From assembly GCA_023433945.1 (NCBI GenBank), contig JAEYTP010000094.1:10877-74876 (forward strand): DNA of 64,000 nt, read 5' to 3'. Positions 18,044 to 27,440 of this stretch are shown piece by piece. The position numbers and the translations under genes were made by a program. The notes under the pieces are model-generated. The model ran no database searches. It was not told where the DNA came from and saw nothing but the letters and a program-made list of their open reading frames with translations. Every line of letters begins with the position of its first letter. Position 1 is the first letter of the stretch. The stretch is from Bacillota bacterium. Lineage in GTDB: Bacteria; Bacillota; Clostridia; Acetivibrionales; DSM-1351.

Positions 18044-18130
18044 CAAGTGGGCAAGAATACAACATAGCAAAAGGGTATGAACACAACACAAAAAAAGGGT
18101 AAGAACGCAGAATAGCAAGAGGGCTAGAAG
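18044..18130. repeat. 24-bp tandem repeat between cca and the tRNA genes
   Basis: Units beginning at 18044, 18068, 18092 and 18116 share a pattern of CAA, three G residues, then AAGAA and AACA-type blocks; the last is partial. The period is exactly 24, with many substitutions. Confidence 0.6.
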
Positions 18131-18229
18131 TATTATATGTACTGGTGTGAAATTCCATATAAATTCTTTTGGAAATTATGTTGACATTCATGTGCTCATT
18201 TTGTATAATAACTTTTGCAAACAAGAGAT

Positions 18230-18304
18230 GCGGGTTTAACTCAGCGGTAGAGTGTCACCTTGCCAAGGTGAAAGTCGCGAGTTCAAATCTCGTAACCCGC
18301 TCCA
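18230..18304 (+). tRNA. tRNA-Gly (anticodon GCC)
   Basis: A full cloverleaf of 75 bases with encoded CCA. Acceptor arms GCGGGTT and AACCCGC pair perfectly, the anticodon loop is TTGCCAA, and the T loop is TTCAAAT. The second glycine tRNA follows four bases later. Confidence 0.97.
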
Positions 18305-18308
18305 GTTT

Positions 18309-18382
<74 letters not shown>

Positions 18383-18384
18383 AA

Positions 18385-18421
18385 AGAAAAGCCTTTATGT
18401 GAAGGGGCTTTTCTTTTTTTT
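18385..18421 (+). terminator. Terminator of the tRNA-Gly pair
   Basis: AGAAAAGCC pairs with GGCTTTTCT and a run of nine T follows, directly after the second tRNA. Confidence 0.85.
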
Positions 18422-18513
18422 TACTTGTTTTTCCTTTGATTTTAGGCAGTTTCATTTTCATGACTATTATTATATAATATTGTTAATCGTAGCATTATGA
18501 ATAGAGGTGGATT

Positions 18514-19473
18514 ATGTTTTCTGTAACAATTAAGGAGCTGATGAATGAGTTTCAGCTTCAAGAACTTACCGGATGCAAAAATGCTCCAAATGTAGAGGTG
18601 TCTTCTACTGATGTTAATAGACCGGGGCTTCAGCTTGTTGGGTATATGGAGTACTTTGGAACAGATAGAATACAGGTTATAGGAAAGGGTGAAACAGCAT
18701 ATCTTATGCAGCTTAGCGAAAGTGAGCGATATAAGAGGCTGGATAATTTTTTTAAATGCGGTTTTCCTTGTATGGTTATTGCAAGAGGGCTTGGTGTTTT
18801 TCCTGAGATGATTGAGGTCGCAAGGAAGTATAATATTCCTGTCCTCAGAACAGAGGATGATACCTCTAGATTCATGAGTGGACTTATTAGGTATTTGAAT
18901 CTTCAGCTTGCACCTAGAATAAGTCTTCATGGTGTTCTTGTTGAGGTATATGGTGAAGGTATTCTTATCTTGGGAGAGAGCGGTGTAGGTAAAAGTGAGA
19001 TAGCGCTTGAATTGGTTAAGCGTGGACATAGATTGGTAGCAGATGATAATGTCGAGATTAGAAAGGTTTCGGACAAGACTCTTGTAGGAACTGCTCCCGA
19101 TGTAATCAGACACTTTATAGAAATTAGGGGTATAGGTATTCTTGACGTAAAAAATCTGTACGGTGTAGGCTCTGTAAAAATGACAGAAAACATTAACCTC
19201 GTAATAAAGCTTGAACACTGGAATGATAAGAAAGTATACGATAGACTTGGTATTGAAGATGAGTTTACTGACATTTTAGATATATCGGTACCGTGCTTGA
19301 ACATACCTGTTAGCCCGGGACGAAATCTTGCCATTATCGTTGAAGTAGCAGCTATGAATAATAGGCAGAAAAAGATGGGATACAACGCTGCAAAGGTATT
19401 AAGTGAAAGAGTTCTAGGAAATATCAATAAGAACTCTGCACAAAATAAAAATAATGATAATATTATTGAATAA
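18514..19473 (+). CDS. hprK: HPr kinase/phosphorylase
   Basis: A 319-residue enzyme that phosphorylates HPr on Ser46 when glycolytic intermediates are plentiful and removes the phosphate when they are not, the central signal for carbon catabolite repression in Firmicutes. The N-terminal domain (about 1-130) is followed by the P-loop GESGVGKSE (about 153-161), the HRLVADDNVEI segment and the family signature IRGIGILDVKNLYG (about 207-220). AGAGGTGG precedes the ATG. It heads the conserved hprK-PHP-murB-rapZ-yvcK-whiA series. Confidence 0.97.
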   Translation: MFSVTIKELMNEFQLQELTGCKNAPNVEVSSTDVNRPGLQLVGYMEYFGTDRIQVIGKGETAYLMQLSESERYKRLDNFFKCGFPCMVIARGLGVFPEMIEVARKYNIPVLRTEDDTSRFMSGLIRYLNLQLAPRISLHGVLVEVYGEGILILGESGVGKSEIALELVKRGHRLVADDNVEIRKVSDKTLVGTAPDVIRHFIEIRGIGILDVKNLYGVGSVKMTENINLVIKLEHWNDKKVYDRLGIEDEFTDILDISVPCLNIPVSPGRNLAIIVEVAAMNNRQKKMGYNAAKVLSERVLGNINKNSAQNKNNDNIIE

Positions 19474-19491
19474 GAAGGGATTTATGCTATT

Positions 19492-20232
19492 TTGAATTTA
19501 GTTGTTGACACACATACTCATACAGTTTCAAGTGGTCATTCTTATAGCACCATTCAGGAAAATGCCAAAGAGGCAGCTGCTAATGGTATAAAAATGATTA
19601 ATATGGCAGACCACGCACCCGGAATGATTGGGGCTCCATGCCTATATCATTTTAGTAATATGAGGGTTATACCTGAATATATTTATGGCGTAAGGATTAT
19701 TAAAGGTGTTGAGCTCAATATCTTAAATTATCAGGGAGAGGTAGATTTGCCGGTAAGCTACATGAAAAGACTAGAGCTGTGTCTGGCAAGCTTTCACGAT
19801 ATTTGTATTGCGCCTTCTACCGTAGAAGATCATACAAATGCTGCTATTGCAGTTCTTAAAAACCCATTTATTGATATACTTGCTCATGCGGGCAATCCAC
19901 AATTTCAATTAGATTATGAAAAGGTTGTTTTGGCTGCAAAAGAGCATAATAAGCTTATTGAAATCAACAATCATTCATTTGAGGCTAGAGCAGGTAGTGA
20001 TAAAAACTGCTATGAGATTGCCACACTATGTAAAAAGCACGAGGTAAGAATGGTAACCGGAAGTGATGCACATATAAGCTTTAGTATAGGCAAATTTGAC
20101 AAAGTAAAAGAGCTGCTTAGCAAGGCGGATATACCGGAATATTTAGTACTGACATCATCTTGTGAAAAGATGGAAAGCTATCTTGAGGAAAGACAGAAAA
20201 GAATAAGGGATGTGGTGTTATCAAAGGGTTAG
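19492..20232 (+). CDS. PHP-domain phosphatase/phosphoesterase, YcdX-like
   Basis: A 246-residue cytosolic protein of the PHP superfamily. The opening VDTHTHTVSSGHSYS has the HxH metal motif, NMADHAPGM supplies another histidine, DILAHAGNP and GSDAHIS (about 198-204) complete the trinuclear metal site. The YcdX-like branch acts as a phosphatase on small phosphorylated compounds; its substrate here is unknown. It starts with TTG at 19492 after AGAAGGGA, 18 bases after hprK, since the nearby ATG runs into a stop. The gene is conserved between hprK and murB in Clostridia. Confidence 0.88.
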   Translation: MNLVVDTHTHTVSSGHSYSTIQENAKEAAANGIKMINMADHAPGMIGAPCLYHFSNMRVIPEYIYGVRIIKGVELNILNYQGEVDLPVSYMKRLELCLASFHDICIAPSTVEDHTNAAIAVLKNPFIDILAHAGNPQFQLDYEKVVLAAKEHNKLIEINNHSFEARAGSDKNCYEIATLCKKHEVRMVTGSDAHISFSIGKFDKVKELLSKADIPEYLVLTSSCEKMESYLEERQKRIRDVVLSKG

Positions 20233-20273
20233 AAGCAATTTTAAATAGAGAAGATATTTTTTATAATGAGCCT

Positions 20274-21116
20274 ATGAAAAATCATACCTCCTTCAAAATA
20301 GGAGGTCCTGCAGATATACTTGTTGTTCCTAGAAATGCACAGCAACTTGCACAAATAATTAAGTATGCAAAAGATGAAAAGATTCCTTATATGATTATGG
20401 GAAACGGATCAAATCTGCTTGTTTCAGACAAGGGCATTAGAGGCATTGTAATAAAGGTATTCAAAAATATGGATAATTACTCTGTTGACGGAGAGTTTAT
20501 AGAGTTTGAAGCTGGGGTTCTTCTTTCAAAGGCTGCCAGGATTGCTCTGCGTCATGAGCTATCAGGCTTGGAGTTCGCAGAAGGCATACCTGGAACCATC
20601 GGTGGTGCTGTTACAATGAATGCAGGCGCATATATAGGTGAAATGTCCATGGTCGTTTATGAAACCCAATATATGACGGACAATGCTGAAATTGTGACTA
20701 TAAATAGTGAACAGCACAATTTCGGCTATAGAACCAGTGTGATTCAAAAGACTGGAGGAATAGTCCTCAAGACTAAGCTTCATTTGAAGAAGGCAGATAA
20801 GCAATTTATACAATCACAGATGGATGAATTTAATTTCAAGAGAAAAGACAAACAGCCTTTAGAATGGCCTAGTGCCGGTAGTGTTTTTAAAAGACCAGAG
20901 GGATATTTTGTTGGTAAGCTTGTAGATGAATGCGGTCTGAGGGGATATAGTATCGGAGGGGCTCAGGTTTCTGACAAGCATAGTGGCTTTATAATTAACA
21001 GTGGATGCGCAACCTGTGATGATGTGCGCAATCTCATAAAGCATATCCAGAGGACGGTAAAAGATAGATTTAACGTTGACTTGGAACCAGAGATAAAAAT
21101 AGTTGGTGAATTGTAG
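20274..21116 (+). CDS. murB: UDP-N-acetylenolpyruvoylglucosamine reductase (start uncertain)
   Basis: MurB reduces the enolpyruvyl group to make UDP-MurNAc, the second step of peptidoglycan precursor synthesis, with FAD and NADPH. Seen here: HTSFKIGGPAD, IMGNGSNLLVSDKG (FAD-binding), EFAEGIPGTIGGAV, the YRTS motif, and a C-terminal PEIKIVGE with the catalytic Glu. The ATG at 20274 is listed, but family-like sequence (GLEAILNREDIFYNEP) continues in frame upstream to about 20223 with no ATG, GTG or TTG; ATC at 20220 or ATT at 20238 are the only near-start codons. The true start therefore lies inside the end of the PHP gene. Confidence 0.9.
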   Translation: MKNHTSFKIGGPADILVVPRNAQQLAQIIKYAKDEKIPYMIMGNGSNLLVSDKGIRGIVIKVFKNMDNYSVDGEFIEFEAGVLLSKAARIALRHELSGLEFAEGIPGTIGGAVTMNAGAYIGEMSMVVYETQYMTDNAEIVTINSEQHNFGYRTSVIQKTGGIVLKTKLHLKKADKQFIQSQMDEFNFKRKDKQPLEWPSAGSVFKRPEGYFVGKLVDECGLRGYSIGGAQVSDKHSGFIINSGCATCDDVRNLIKHIQRTVKDRFNVDLEPEIKIVGEL

Positions 21117-21142
21117 TTAAACCAGGATTGGAAGGGATACTA

Positions 21143-22018
21143 ATGAGATTTTTAATAGTTACAGGAATGTCTGGAGCAGGTAAAAGTCAGGTAATACGAT
21201 ATTTGGAAGACATAGGATTCTTCTGTGTGGATAATCTTCCCCCTGCACTCATACCGAAATTTGCGGAGCTAAGCTTGCAAAGTGAAGGCAAAATGGAGAA
21301 GATTGCACTTGTTATAGATATTAGAGGTGGAGTCCTGCTAAAGGAATTGCTACCTGCTTTATCACAAATAAAAGAATCGGGTTTCACCTATGAAATACTA
21401 TTTTTAGAAGCTGATGATGACGTCTTGGTAAAGAGATACAAGGAAAGCAGGAGACAGCACCCATTAGCTACAGAAGGTAGACTCCTCAAGGGAATAAGGG
21501 ATGAGAGAAAGGTTTTAGAAAGCATCAAAGAAAAGTCAAATTATATTATTGACACCTCAAATCTCGCTACTAGACAACTAAAGCAAGAAATAAACAATAT
21601 CTTCATCGAAGGAAAAGCCTTTAAGGGTATTATTATCAATGTTGTATCCTTCGGATTTAAATATGGTATACCTACAGATTGTGATCTTGTATTTGATGTA
21701 AGGTTTATTCCAAACCCTTATTATATTGCTCCTATGAAGTACAAAACGGGAAAAGATAAGATGGTAGAGGATTTTGTTCTACAAGCAGAAGAGACAAAAA
21801 TATTTCTATCAAAACTAGAAGATATGTTAGATTTTCTTATTCCAAACTATATAAAAGAGGGAAAGTCCCAGATAGATGTAGGTATTGGGTGTACAGGCGG
21901 AAGACACAGATCTGTAGCCATCGCGGAAGAGGTATTTAAGCGGTTGGTGTCAAAAGATCATAGGGTTATACTTGAACATAGGGATATCGAGAAGGATAGC
22001 AGGGGTGTTGGTAAATGA
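21143..22018 (+). CDS. rapZ: RNase adapter/nucleotide-binding protein RapZ (YvcJ)
   Basis: A 291-residue protein with the P-loop GMSGAGKS at residues 8-15 and a C-terminal domain with DVRFIPNPYY and CTGGRHRSVAIAE. In Escherichia coli RapZ targets a small RNA controlling GlmS; in Firmicutes YvcJ binds nucleotides and its role is less clear. An upstream TTG at 21128 is possible, but the ATG at 21143 follows GGAAGGGATACTA. The stop overlaps yvcK by four bases (ATGA), so the two are translationally coupled. Confidence 0.93.
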   Translation: MRFLIVTGMSGAGKSQVIRYLEDIGFFCVDNLPPALIPKFAELSLQSEGKMEKIALVIDIRGGVLLKELLPALSQIKESGFTYEILFLEADDDVLVKRYKESRRQHPLATEGRLLKGIRDERKVLESIKEKSNYIIDTSNLATRQLKQEINNIFIEGKAFKGIIINVVSFGFKYGIPTDCDLVFDVRFIPNPYYIAPMKYKTGKDKMVEDFVLQAEETKIFLSKLEDMLDFLIPNYIKEGKSQIDVGIGCTGGRHRSVAIAEEVFKRLVSKDHRVILEHRDIEKDSRGVGK

Positions 22019-23349
22019 TGACCTTGGAATGGCTTAAGCCCGGAGTCAAACTAAAGAGATGGATTGTTCTGCTTGCTGCTAGCCTCTTTATATTTTGCAT
22101 GGGTATATGTGCCAGTTTAACATGGTTTAGAGATGACTATAGGTGGGTTGCAGTTTTAATCATATGCCTTATTGTAAGTGTTCCAATGGGGTATTATGCA
22201 ATGAAAAGAATTGTTTGGTCTTTTGTTGATGTAATATCTATAAATTGTGCAACTCTATCTTTTGACAGCGATAAATTATCCAGCATGCTCTATGAGAGAA
22301 GACTACAGATAAATGGCCCCAAAATAGTTGCAGTTGGCGGGGGAACAGGGCTTTCTACCATGCTCAGAGGTCTAAAGAAGTATTCCTCAAACCTGACAGC
22401 ACTAGTTACTGTTGCAGATGATGGGGGAGGGTCTGGAGTATTAAGAGAAGACCTCGGCATACTTCCGCCCGGAGATATAAGAAACTGCATACTTGCTTTA
22501 GCAGATACAGAGCCTATTATGCAAAATTTATTGAACTATAGATTTCATGATGGGATGCTCAAAGGCCAAAGCTTTGGAAATCTTTTTCTAGCTGCAATGG
22601 ATGGTATATCGGATAGCTTTGAAGTGGCAGTGCAAAAGATGAGTGATGTACTGGCGGTAACAGGAAGAGTACTTCCTATAACTCTGGAGGATGTCAGACT
22701 ATGTGCACAGACCAAGGATGGCAAGACAATTTTTGGGGAATACAATATTGGCCATAGGGATAACTACGAGTCTCCAATAGATAGGGTCTTTTTTAATCAA
22801 CAAAGTGTGAAGCCATTGGATGAGGCTATTGTTGCTATAAATGAGGCGGATATTATTGTACTGGGACCAGGAAGTCTCTATACAAGTATTATCCCTAATC
22901 TATTGGTGGATGGCGTATGTGATGCACTACGTAACACATCAGCTGTTATTGTATATGTATGTAATGTAATGACCCAACCCTGTGAGACGGAGCATTATAA
23001 GCTTAGCGACCACATTAGGGCGATAGAAAAGCATACTGGTACAGGAATCATTGATTATTGTATTGTTAATACTGCCAATATTCCTGATGAGCTCTCCCTA
23101 CGTTATAATAAGGATGGAGCTGAGATGGTACAGGTTGATGCAAAAGAAGTTGAGAATATGGGAATAAAGCTTGTTACGGGTGACTTTAAAGCAATAAATG
23201 CTAATTATATAAGACACGATTCTGCTAAGCTGGCACGAAAAATAATTGAAATGGTATCGGAGCTTGTACTAGCAAAGGATAAAAAGCGGGCACTGGATTA
23301 TTATTATGCTATAGATAGACTCAACTCAGCAGATAAACATGATGGATAG
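22015..23349 (+). CDS. yvcK: Gluconeogenesis factor YvcK/CofD-like
   Basis: A 444-residue protein with two N-terminal membrane helices (about 18-38 and 45-62) and a CofD-like domain. Typical stretches are VAVGGGTGLSTMLRGLK (about 103-118), VADDGGGSGVLREDLGILPPGDIRNC and GPGSLYTSIIPNLLV. YvcK binds UDP-sugars and is needed for growth on gluconeogenic carbon and for correct cell-wall synthesis in Bacillus. It overlaps rapZ by four bases. The usual next gene, whiA, is displaced about 2.3 kb by the glycogen debranching gene and a repeat region. Confidence 0.93.
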   Translation: MMTLEWLKPGVKLKRWIVLLAASLFIFCMGICASLTWFRDDYRWVAVLIICLIVSVPMGYYAMKRIVWSFVDVISINCATLSFDSDKLSSMLYERRLQINGPKIVAVGGGTGLSTMLRGLKKYSSNLTALVTVADDGGGSGVLREDLGILPPGDIRNCILALADTEPIMQNLLNYRFHDGMLKGQSFGNLFLAAMDGISDSFEVAVQKMSDVLAVTGRVLPITLEDVRLCAQTKDGKTIFGEYNIGHRDNYESPIDRVFFNQQSVKPLDEAIVAINEADIIVLGPGSLYTSIIPNLLVDGVCDALRNTSAVIVYVCNVMTQPCETEHYKLSDHIRAIEKHTGTGIIDYCIVNTANIPDELSLRYNKDGAEMVQVDAKEVENMGIKLVTGDFKAINANYIRHDSAKLARKIIEMVSELVLAKDKKRALDYYYAIDRLNSADKHDG

Positions 23350-23360
23350 ACAAACATGAT

Positions 23361-23493
23361 GGATAGATAAACACGATTGTTAGACAAATTGTTCGATAGA
23401 TAACAAGATGAATAGATAAGTATAATGGATAGATAAACACGATTGATAGACAAATATGTTCGATAGACAACAAGATGAATAGATAAGTATAAT
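23361..23493. repeat. 66-67 bp tandem duplication downstream of yvcK
   Basis: Two adjacent copies, 23361-23426 and 23427-23493, each run from GGATAGATAAACACGATTG to AAGTATAAT with few differences. Within each, shorter GATAGA/GATGAATAGATAAG blocks recur, so the unit itself arose by smaller duplications. The 23350-23626 gap contains only this. Confidence 0.85.
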
Positions 23494-23626
23494 GTATAGA
23501 TAAACATGGACAAACACTATAGATGAGGTAAACTCTATAGATAAGATAAGGATTAAACTTATTTTAATGGATGAAAAACTAGAGAACTTTTAACAAGATA
23601 AAACTAATGGTATTGTGGGGTACAAG

Positions 23627-25627
23627 ATGGAGTTTGGCAAACATAATTGGAGAGAATATGATAACGGATGTGAGAAGGAGTGGCTGCTTACAAATGGGCT
23701 GGGGGGATATTCATCTCTGAGTGCTATATGCTCGAACAATAGAAGATACCATGCTTTATTGGTTGCAGCACTTAAGCCTCCTGTTGATAGAGTAGTGTTG
23801 CTTTCTAATGTACTGGAGGATATTTGTTTTGAAGATGGTAAATGTGCATCTCTAAGCTCATTTAAGACTGTAGATGGCTATGTCAATAGAGGCTTTGAAA
23901 ACCAGCAAAGAATGATATATGAGTTGCTTCCCGAATTCGTATATAGTGTACGCGATATATTTATCAAAAAGAAAATTTCCATGGTGTATGGCAAAAACAC
24001 CACTGTTATTTCATATGAAGTTCGTAATAGAAGTCAAAAAACTACCCTGAGACTTACTCCATTGACAAATTTCAGAGATCACCATCACTTAAGTAGCAGG
24101 GAAAGTCTTGTACTCAATAAAAAAATGGCATACCGTGCAACCGAGGACTATTTAAAAAGTGGTGTTAATACTTATGAAGTAGTTGTTACTAACAATACAT
24201 CTCCAGTGAAACTAAAACTATATTGTAGCGAGGGGAGTTTTAGTGAGCTGAATGACTGCTACTTTGATAGAATGACGTATGATATAGAGTATGAAAGAGG
24301 TCAGGACTTTGTCGAGGACCATTTTATTCCTGGCTTCTTCGAGATTGATTTGAAACCATATGAAACAAAAAATATTACCTTTGTAGCATCTATTGAGGAT
24401 GAATATCCTTCTTGTGCTGCACCCGTAATACAAAATGAAGAGGCAAGGCTTAATGAACTTATTAAAAAGGCAAATGTTAAGCACCCTCTATGCAAAGAGC
24501 TTGTGCTCTCTGCAGACAACTTTATTGTGCATCGAAAATCAACCCAAGCAAAGACTGTAATAGCAGGATATCCATGGTTTACCGACTGGGGAAGGGACAC
24601 AATGATTGCATTCTCCGGCTTAACTTTAGCAACAGGAAGGTACGAGGATGCAAGGGAAATACTTTATACATTTTCCAAATATGTCAATTACGGATTAATC
24701 CCCAATGTCTTTCCCGAGGACGGTGAAAAACCAGCGTATAACAGCGTAGATGCAGCTCTTTGGTACTTTGAGGCAGTGAACAGCTACCTTGACTATACAA
24801 AGGATAGCCAATTCATCGGTGAATACATTTATCCCTGTCTTGAAAGAATCTGTCAGAGCTTTATGCAAGGAACCCTTTATGATATTAGAATGACAGAAGA
24901 TGGACTGGTTACTGCGGGTGATAAGCATACACAACTAACGTGGATGGACGTAAAGGTAGGTGACTGGGTGGTCACACCTAGACATGGAAAAGCTGTTGAA
25001 ATAAATGCACTGTGGTACAATGCGCTTATGGTAATGAGCAGACTTAGCAACTTATTTGGTAAGAAAGATATTTATCTAAGCTTTGCTGAAAAGGCTAAGA
25101 ATTCATTTGTTAAAGTTTTCTGGAATGATAAAAAGAATTGCCTATATGATGTAGTAAATTATGAGGGCTGTGATCCTAGCATACGCCCAAATCAGATACT
25201 GGCATGTGCTCTTTCATACAATGTTATAGACCGAGAAAGAGCCAAACTGGTAGTAGAAAAAGTATGGCATTGTCTGTATACTGCATATGGCCTTAGAACA
25301 TTATCAGAAGATGATGTAAATTTTAGGGGAGTATACAAGGGTGATATGCTATCAAGAGATGGTGCATACCACCAGGGCACAGTGTGGACCTGGGTGTTGG
25401 GGCGTTTTATCAAGGCCTTTGTTTGGGCGAATGGTGAAACTCAGCAAGCCAGAAAGCTCGCACAAGACTTTGTATTGCCGTTCCAAGACCACATACGGGA
25501 TGCCGGGCTTAAAAGCATATCTGAAATATTTGATGGAAGTGAGCCACATAACCCAAGGGGGTGTTTCGCACAGGCATGGAGTGTTTCAGAAATATTAAGA
25601 GCTGCAAAAGAAGATGTAGCACTATAA
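23627..25627 (+). CDS. Glycogen debranching enzyme (amylo-alpha-1,6-glucosidase type)
   Basis: A 666-residue cytosolic protein. The N-terminal part (EWLLTNGLGGYSSLS, RRYHALL) is the debranching-enzyme N-terminal domain; the C-terminal half is an (alpha/alpha)6 barrel of the GH133 kind, with GYPWFTDWGRDTMIAFSG (about 305-322), VKVGDWVVTPRHGKAVEINALWYNAL and a late GTVWTWVLG. It removes alpha-1,6 branches of glycogen. ATG 23627 is preferred over GTG 23615 because GGGG lies before it. It interrupts the usually adjacent yvcK-whiA pair. No other glycogen gene is in the window. Confidence 0.9.
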   Translation: MEFGKHNWREYDNGCEKEWLLTNGLGGYSSLSAICSNNRRYHALLVAALKPPVDRVVLLSNVLEDICFEDGKCASLSSFKTVDGYVNRGFENQQRMIYELLPEFVYSVRDIFIKKKISMVYGKNTTVISYEVRNRSQKTTLRLTPLTNFRDHHHLSSRESLVLNKKMAYRATEDYLKSGVNTYEVVVTNNTSPVKLKLYCSEGSFSELNDCYFDRMTYDIEYERGQDFVEDHFIPGFFEIDLKPYETKNITFVASIEDEYPSCAAPVIQNEEARLNELIKKANVKHPLCKELVLSADNFIVHRKSTQAKTVIAGYPWFTDWGRDTMIAFSGLTLATGRYEDAREILYTFSKYVNYGLIPNVFPEDGEKPAYNSVDAALWYFEAVNSYLDYTKDSQFIGEYIYPCLERICQSFMQGTLYDIRMTEDGLVTAGDKHTQLTWMDVKVGDWVVTPRHGKAVEINALWYNALMVMSRLSNLFGKKDIYLSFAEKAKNSFVKVFWNDKKNCLYDVVNYEGCDPSIRPNQILACALSYNVIDRERAKLVVEKVWHCLYTAYGLRTLSEDDVNFRGVYKGDMLSRDGAYHQGTVWTWVLGRFIKAFVWANGETQQARKLAQDFVLPFQDHIRDAGLKSISEIFDGSEPHNPRGCFAQAWSVSEILRAAKEDVAL

Positions 25628-25646
25628 CCTTTGGGGGTGAACAAGA

Positions 25647-26606
25647 TTGTCTTTTTCTACAATAGTGAAGGATGAACTGTGCAGAATTGAACTCAAAGAG
25701 TCATGTTGTATGCGTTCTGAAGTATTGGGAGTTATATTGACTGAAAATCTTTTTTTAATAGATAAAAATTCAAAGCCTGTAAAAATGGTTACTGAAAATG
25801 CGGCTTTTGCCAGACGAGTGTTCTCAACAATTCGTAGGGTTTATTCAGTCTGCCCCGGTGTTACTTTTAGAAGGAGCAGAAAACTCAAAAAGCATATTTC
25901 ATACACCTTGAGTTTAGCAGGTATACAGGGTGCTCAAAAAATTCTATATGATCTAGGTATCAGTGGGTATGCTGAAGAGGGGTTTGTGCCCGAAGAGACA
26001 ATACTGAAAAACATATGCTGTAGGAAGAGTTTTTTACGAGCAGCTTTTTTAGCAGGTGGCTCAATCAGTGATCCTGAAAAGACTTATCACTTAGAGATAG
26101 CATCTCACAACTATATTAGTACCGAGGTAGTTATAAAGCTGTTAGCCGACTATGGAATAAATGCAAAGAGAATCAAAAGAAAAGGAAGCTATGTAGTATA
26201 TATCAAAGAAGGCGAAAATATTGTAGACTTTTTAAATATTATTGGTGCTCACGGAGCATTGATGGAACTTGAAAATGTTAGAATCCTAAAGGAGATGCGC
26301 AACAGTGTTAACCGAATAGTTAATTGTGAAACAGCAAATCTCGAGAAAACAGTTAATGCTTCCATGAGACAAATAGAGAACATCAGACTTATACAAACTA
26401 ATATGGGATTTGACAACTTGCCTGAGAATCTTGCAGAGATTGCAGAGGTAAGGCTTGAGTATAGTGAGGCAAGTTTAAAGGAGCTAGGGGAGATGCTAAA
26501 CCCTCCTCTTGGCAAGTCAGGAGTAAATCACAGGCTTAGAAAACTTGATGAGATTGGAAATAATTTAAGGGAGCAGATTGAAAAGCAGGAAAATTTAGGG
26601 AAATGA
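25647..26606 (+). CDS. whiA: DNA-binding protein WhiA
   Basis: A 319-residue protein of the WhiA family. The N-terminal part resembles a degenerate LAGLIDADG endonuclease (FLRAAFLAGGSISDP, about 132-146) and the C-terminal part carries a helix-turn-helix (SEASLKELGEMLNPPLGKSGVNHRLRKL, about 270-297). WhiA controls sporulation in Streptomyces and affects chromosome segregation and division in Bacillus. It starts with TTG after GGGGGTGA, 19 bases behind the debranching enzyme, so it is probably cotranscribed with it. Confidence 0.95.
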   Translation: MSFSTIVKDELCRIELKESCCMRSEVLGVILTENLFLIDKNSKPVKMVTENAAFARRVFSTIRRVYSVCPGVTFRRSRKLKKHISYTLSLAGIQGAQKILYDLGISGYAEEGFVPEETILKNICCRKSFLRAAFLAGGSISDPEKTYHLEIASHNYISTEVVIKLLADYGINAKRIKRKGSYVVYIKEGENIVDFLNIIGAHGALMELENVRILKEMRNSVNRIVNCETANLEKTVNASMRQIENIRLIQTNMGFDNLPENLAEIAEVRLEYSEASLKELGEMLNPPLGKSGVNHRLRKLDEIGNNLREQIEKQENLGK

Positions 26607-26645
26607 CGAATAGAATATTCGTTATGCTCTAAAGGAGGAATGCAC

Positions 26646-26987
26646 TTGGACGTTAGGTTATTCAAAAAGGGGACAACCCTGTTAATCATGATTTATGGTG
26701 ATATGGATCACCATTCTGCGCAGTATCTACGCCAAAAGGTTGATGGCGAGCTGTATAAGGCAAATGTTAAAAATATTATTTTTGATTTTGAGAATGTGAA
26801 CTTTATGGACAGCTCTGGAATTGGTGTTGTTGTTGGAAGATATAAAAACATTCAAAATCTAAATGGAAAGGCTGCGATTATAAACGCCAGCCCCAAAATA
26901 CTTCAGATATTTGAGATGTCAGGAGTGCTTAAACTAATCCCCGCATACAACAGCCTAGACAAGGCTATGGAAGGCCTATGTGGCTAA
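26646..26987 (+). CDS. spoIIAA: Anti-sigma-F factor antagonist SpoIIAA
   Basis: A 113-residue STAS-domain protein. MDSSGIGVVVGRYK (about 55-68) holds the serine that SpoIIAB phosphorylates; when dephosphorylated by SpoIIE, SpoIIAA frees sigma F in the forespore. The ATG at 26640 lies only one base after AAAGGAGG, whereas the in-frame TTG at 26646 is seven bases after it and is the better start. It begins the spoIIA operon with spoIIAB and sigF. Confidence 0.95.
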   Translation: MDVRLFKKGTTLLIMIYGDMDHHSAQYLRQKVDGELYKANVKNIIFDFENVNFMDSSGIGVVVGRYKNIQNLNGKAAIINASPKILQIFEMSGVLKLIPAYNSLDKAMEGLCG

Positions 26988-27014
26988 ACTAACATGAGAG
27001 TGAGGACAAATGAA

Positions 27015-27440
27015 ATGCAGCTAATTAATGAAATGAAGCTGGAGTTTTTGAGCAAATCCAATAATGAGGCCTTTGCTAGAGTGGTGGCAGCAGCCTTTGC
27101 ATCTCAGCTTGACCCTACTATTGAAGAACTGGCAGATATCAAAACTGCGGTTTCTGAAGCGGTTACTAATGCTATAATACATGGATATGAAGAAACGACG
27201 GGTACAGTTTTTATGAGCTGTAAGCTGTTTGATAAAGGTATTGAGATTACTATTCGTGATTATGGCAAGGGAATAGAAGATATTGATCTTGCCAGACAAC
27301 CTCTATACACTTCTAAGCCTGACATGGAGCGCTCTGGAATGGGATTTACCGTGATGGAGAGCTTTATGGATGAAGTCAAAATTGAATCAGAACCTCAAAA
27401 GGGAACTACTATAACAATGTTCCGTGAAATCAAATCCTAA
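27015..27440 (+). CDS. spoIIAB: Anti-sigma-F factor/serine kinase SpoIIAB
   Basis: A 141-residue GHKL-fold kinase that binds sigma F and phosphorylates SpoIIAA. Its N box VSEAVTNAIIHGY, the DYGKGIEDI loop (G1) and the GMGFTVMESFMD stretch (G2) are clear. An in-frame ATG at 26994 lacks a ribosome binding site, while ATG 27015 has GAGG nine bases upstream and gives the usual NEMKLEF start of the family. It follows spoIIAA by 27 bases. Confidence 0.95.
   Translation: MQLINEMKLEFLSKSNNEAFARVVAAAFASQLDPTIEELADIKTAVSEAVTNAIIHGYEETTGTVFMSCKLFDKGIEITIRDYGKGIEDIDLARQPLYTSKPDMERSGMGFTVMESFMDEVKIESEPQKGTTITMFREIKS

Noticed and set aside
17907..18224. Minus-strand frame with an eight-residue repeating pattern
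   Set aside because: It is produced by the 24-bp tandem repeat between cca and the tRNA genes; 24 is a multiple of three, so the repeat stays open by chance.
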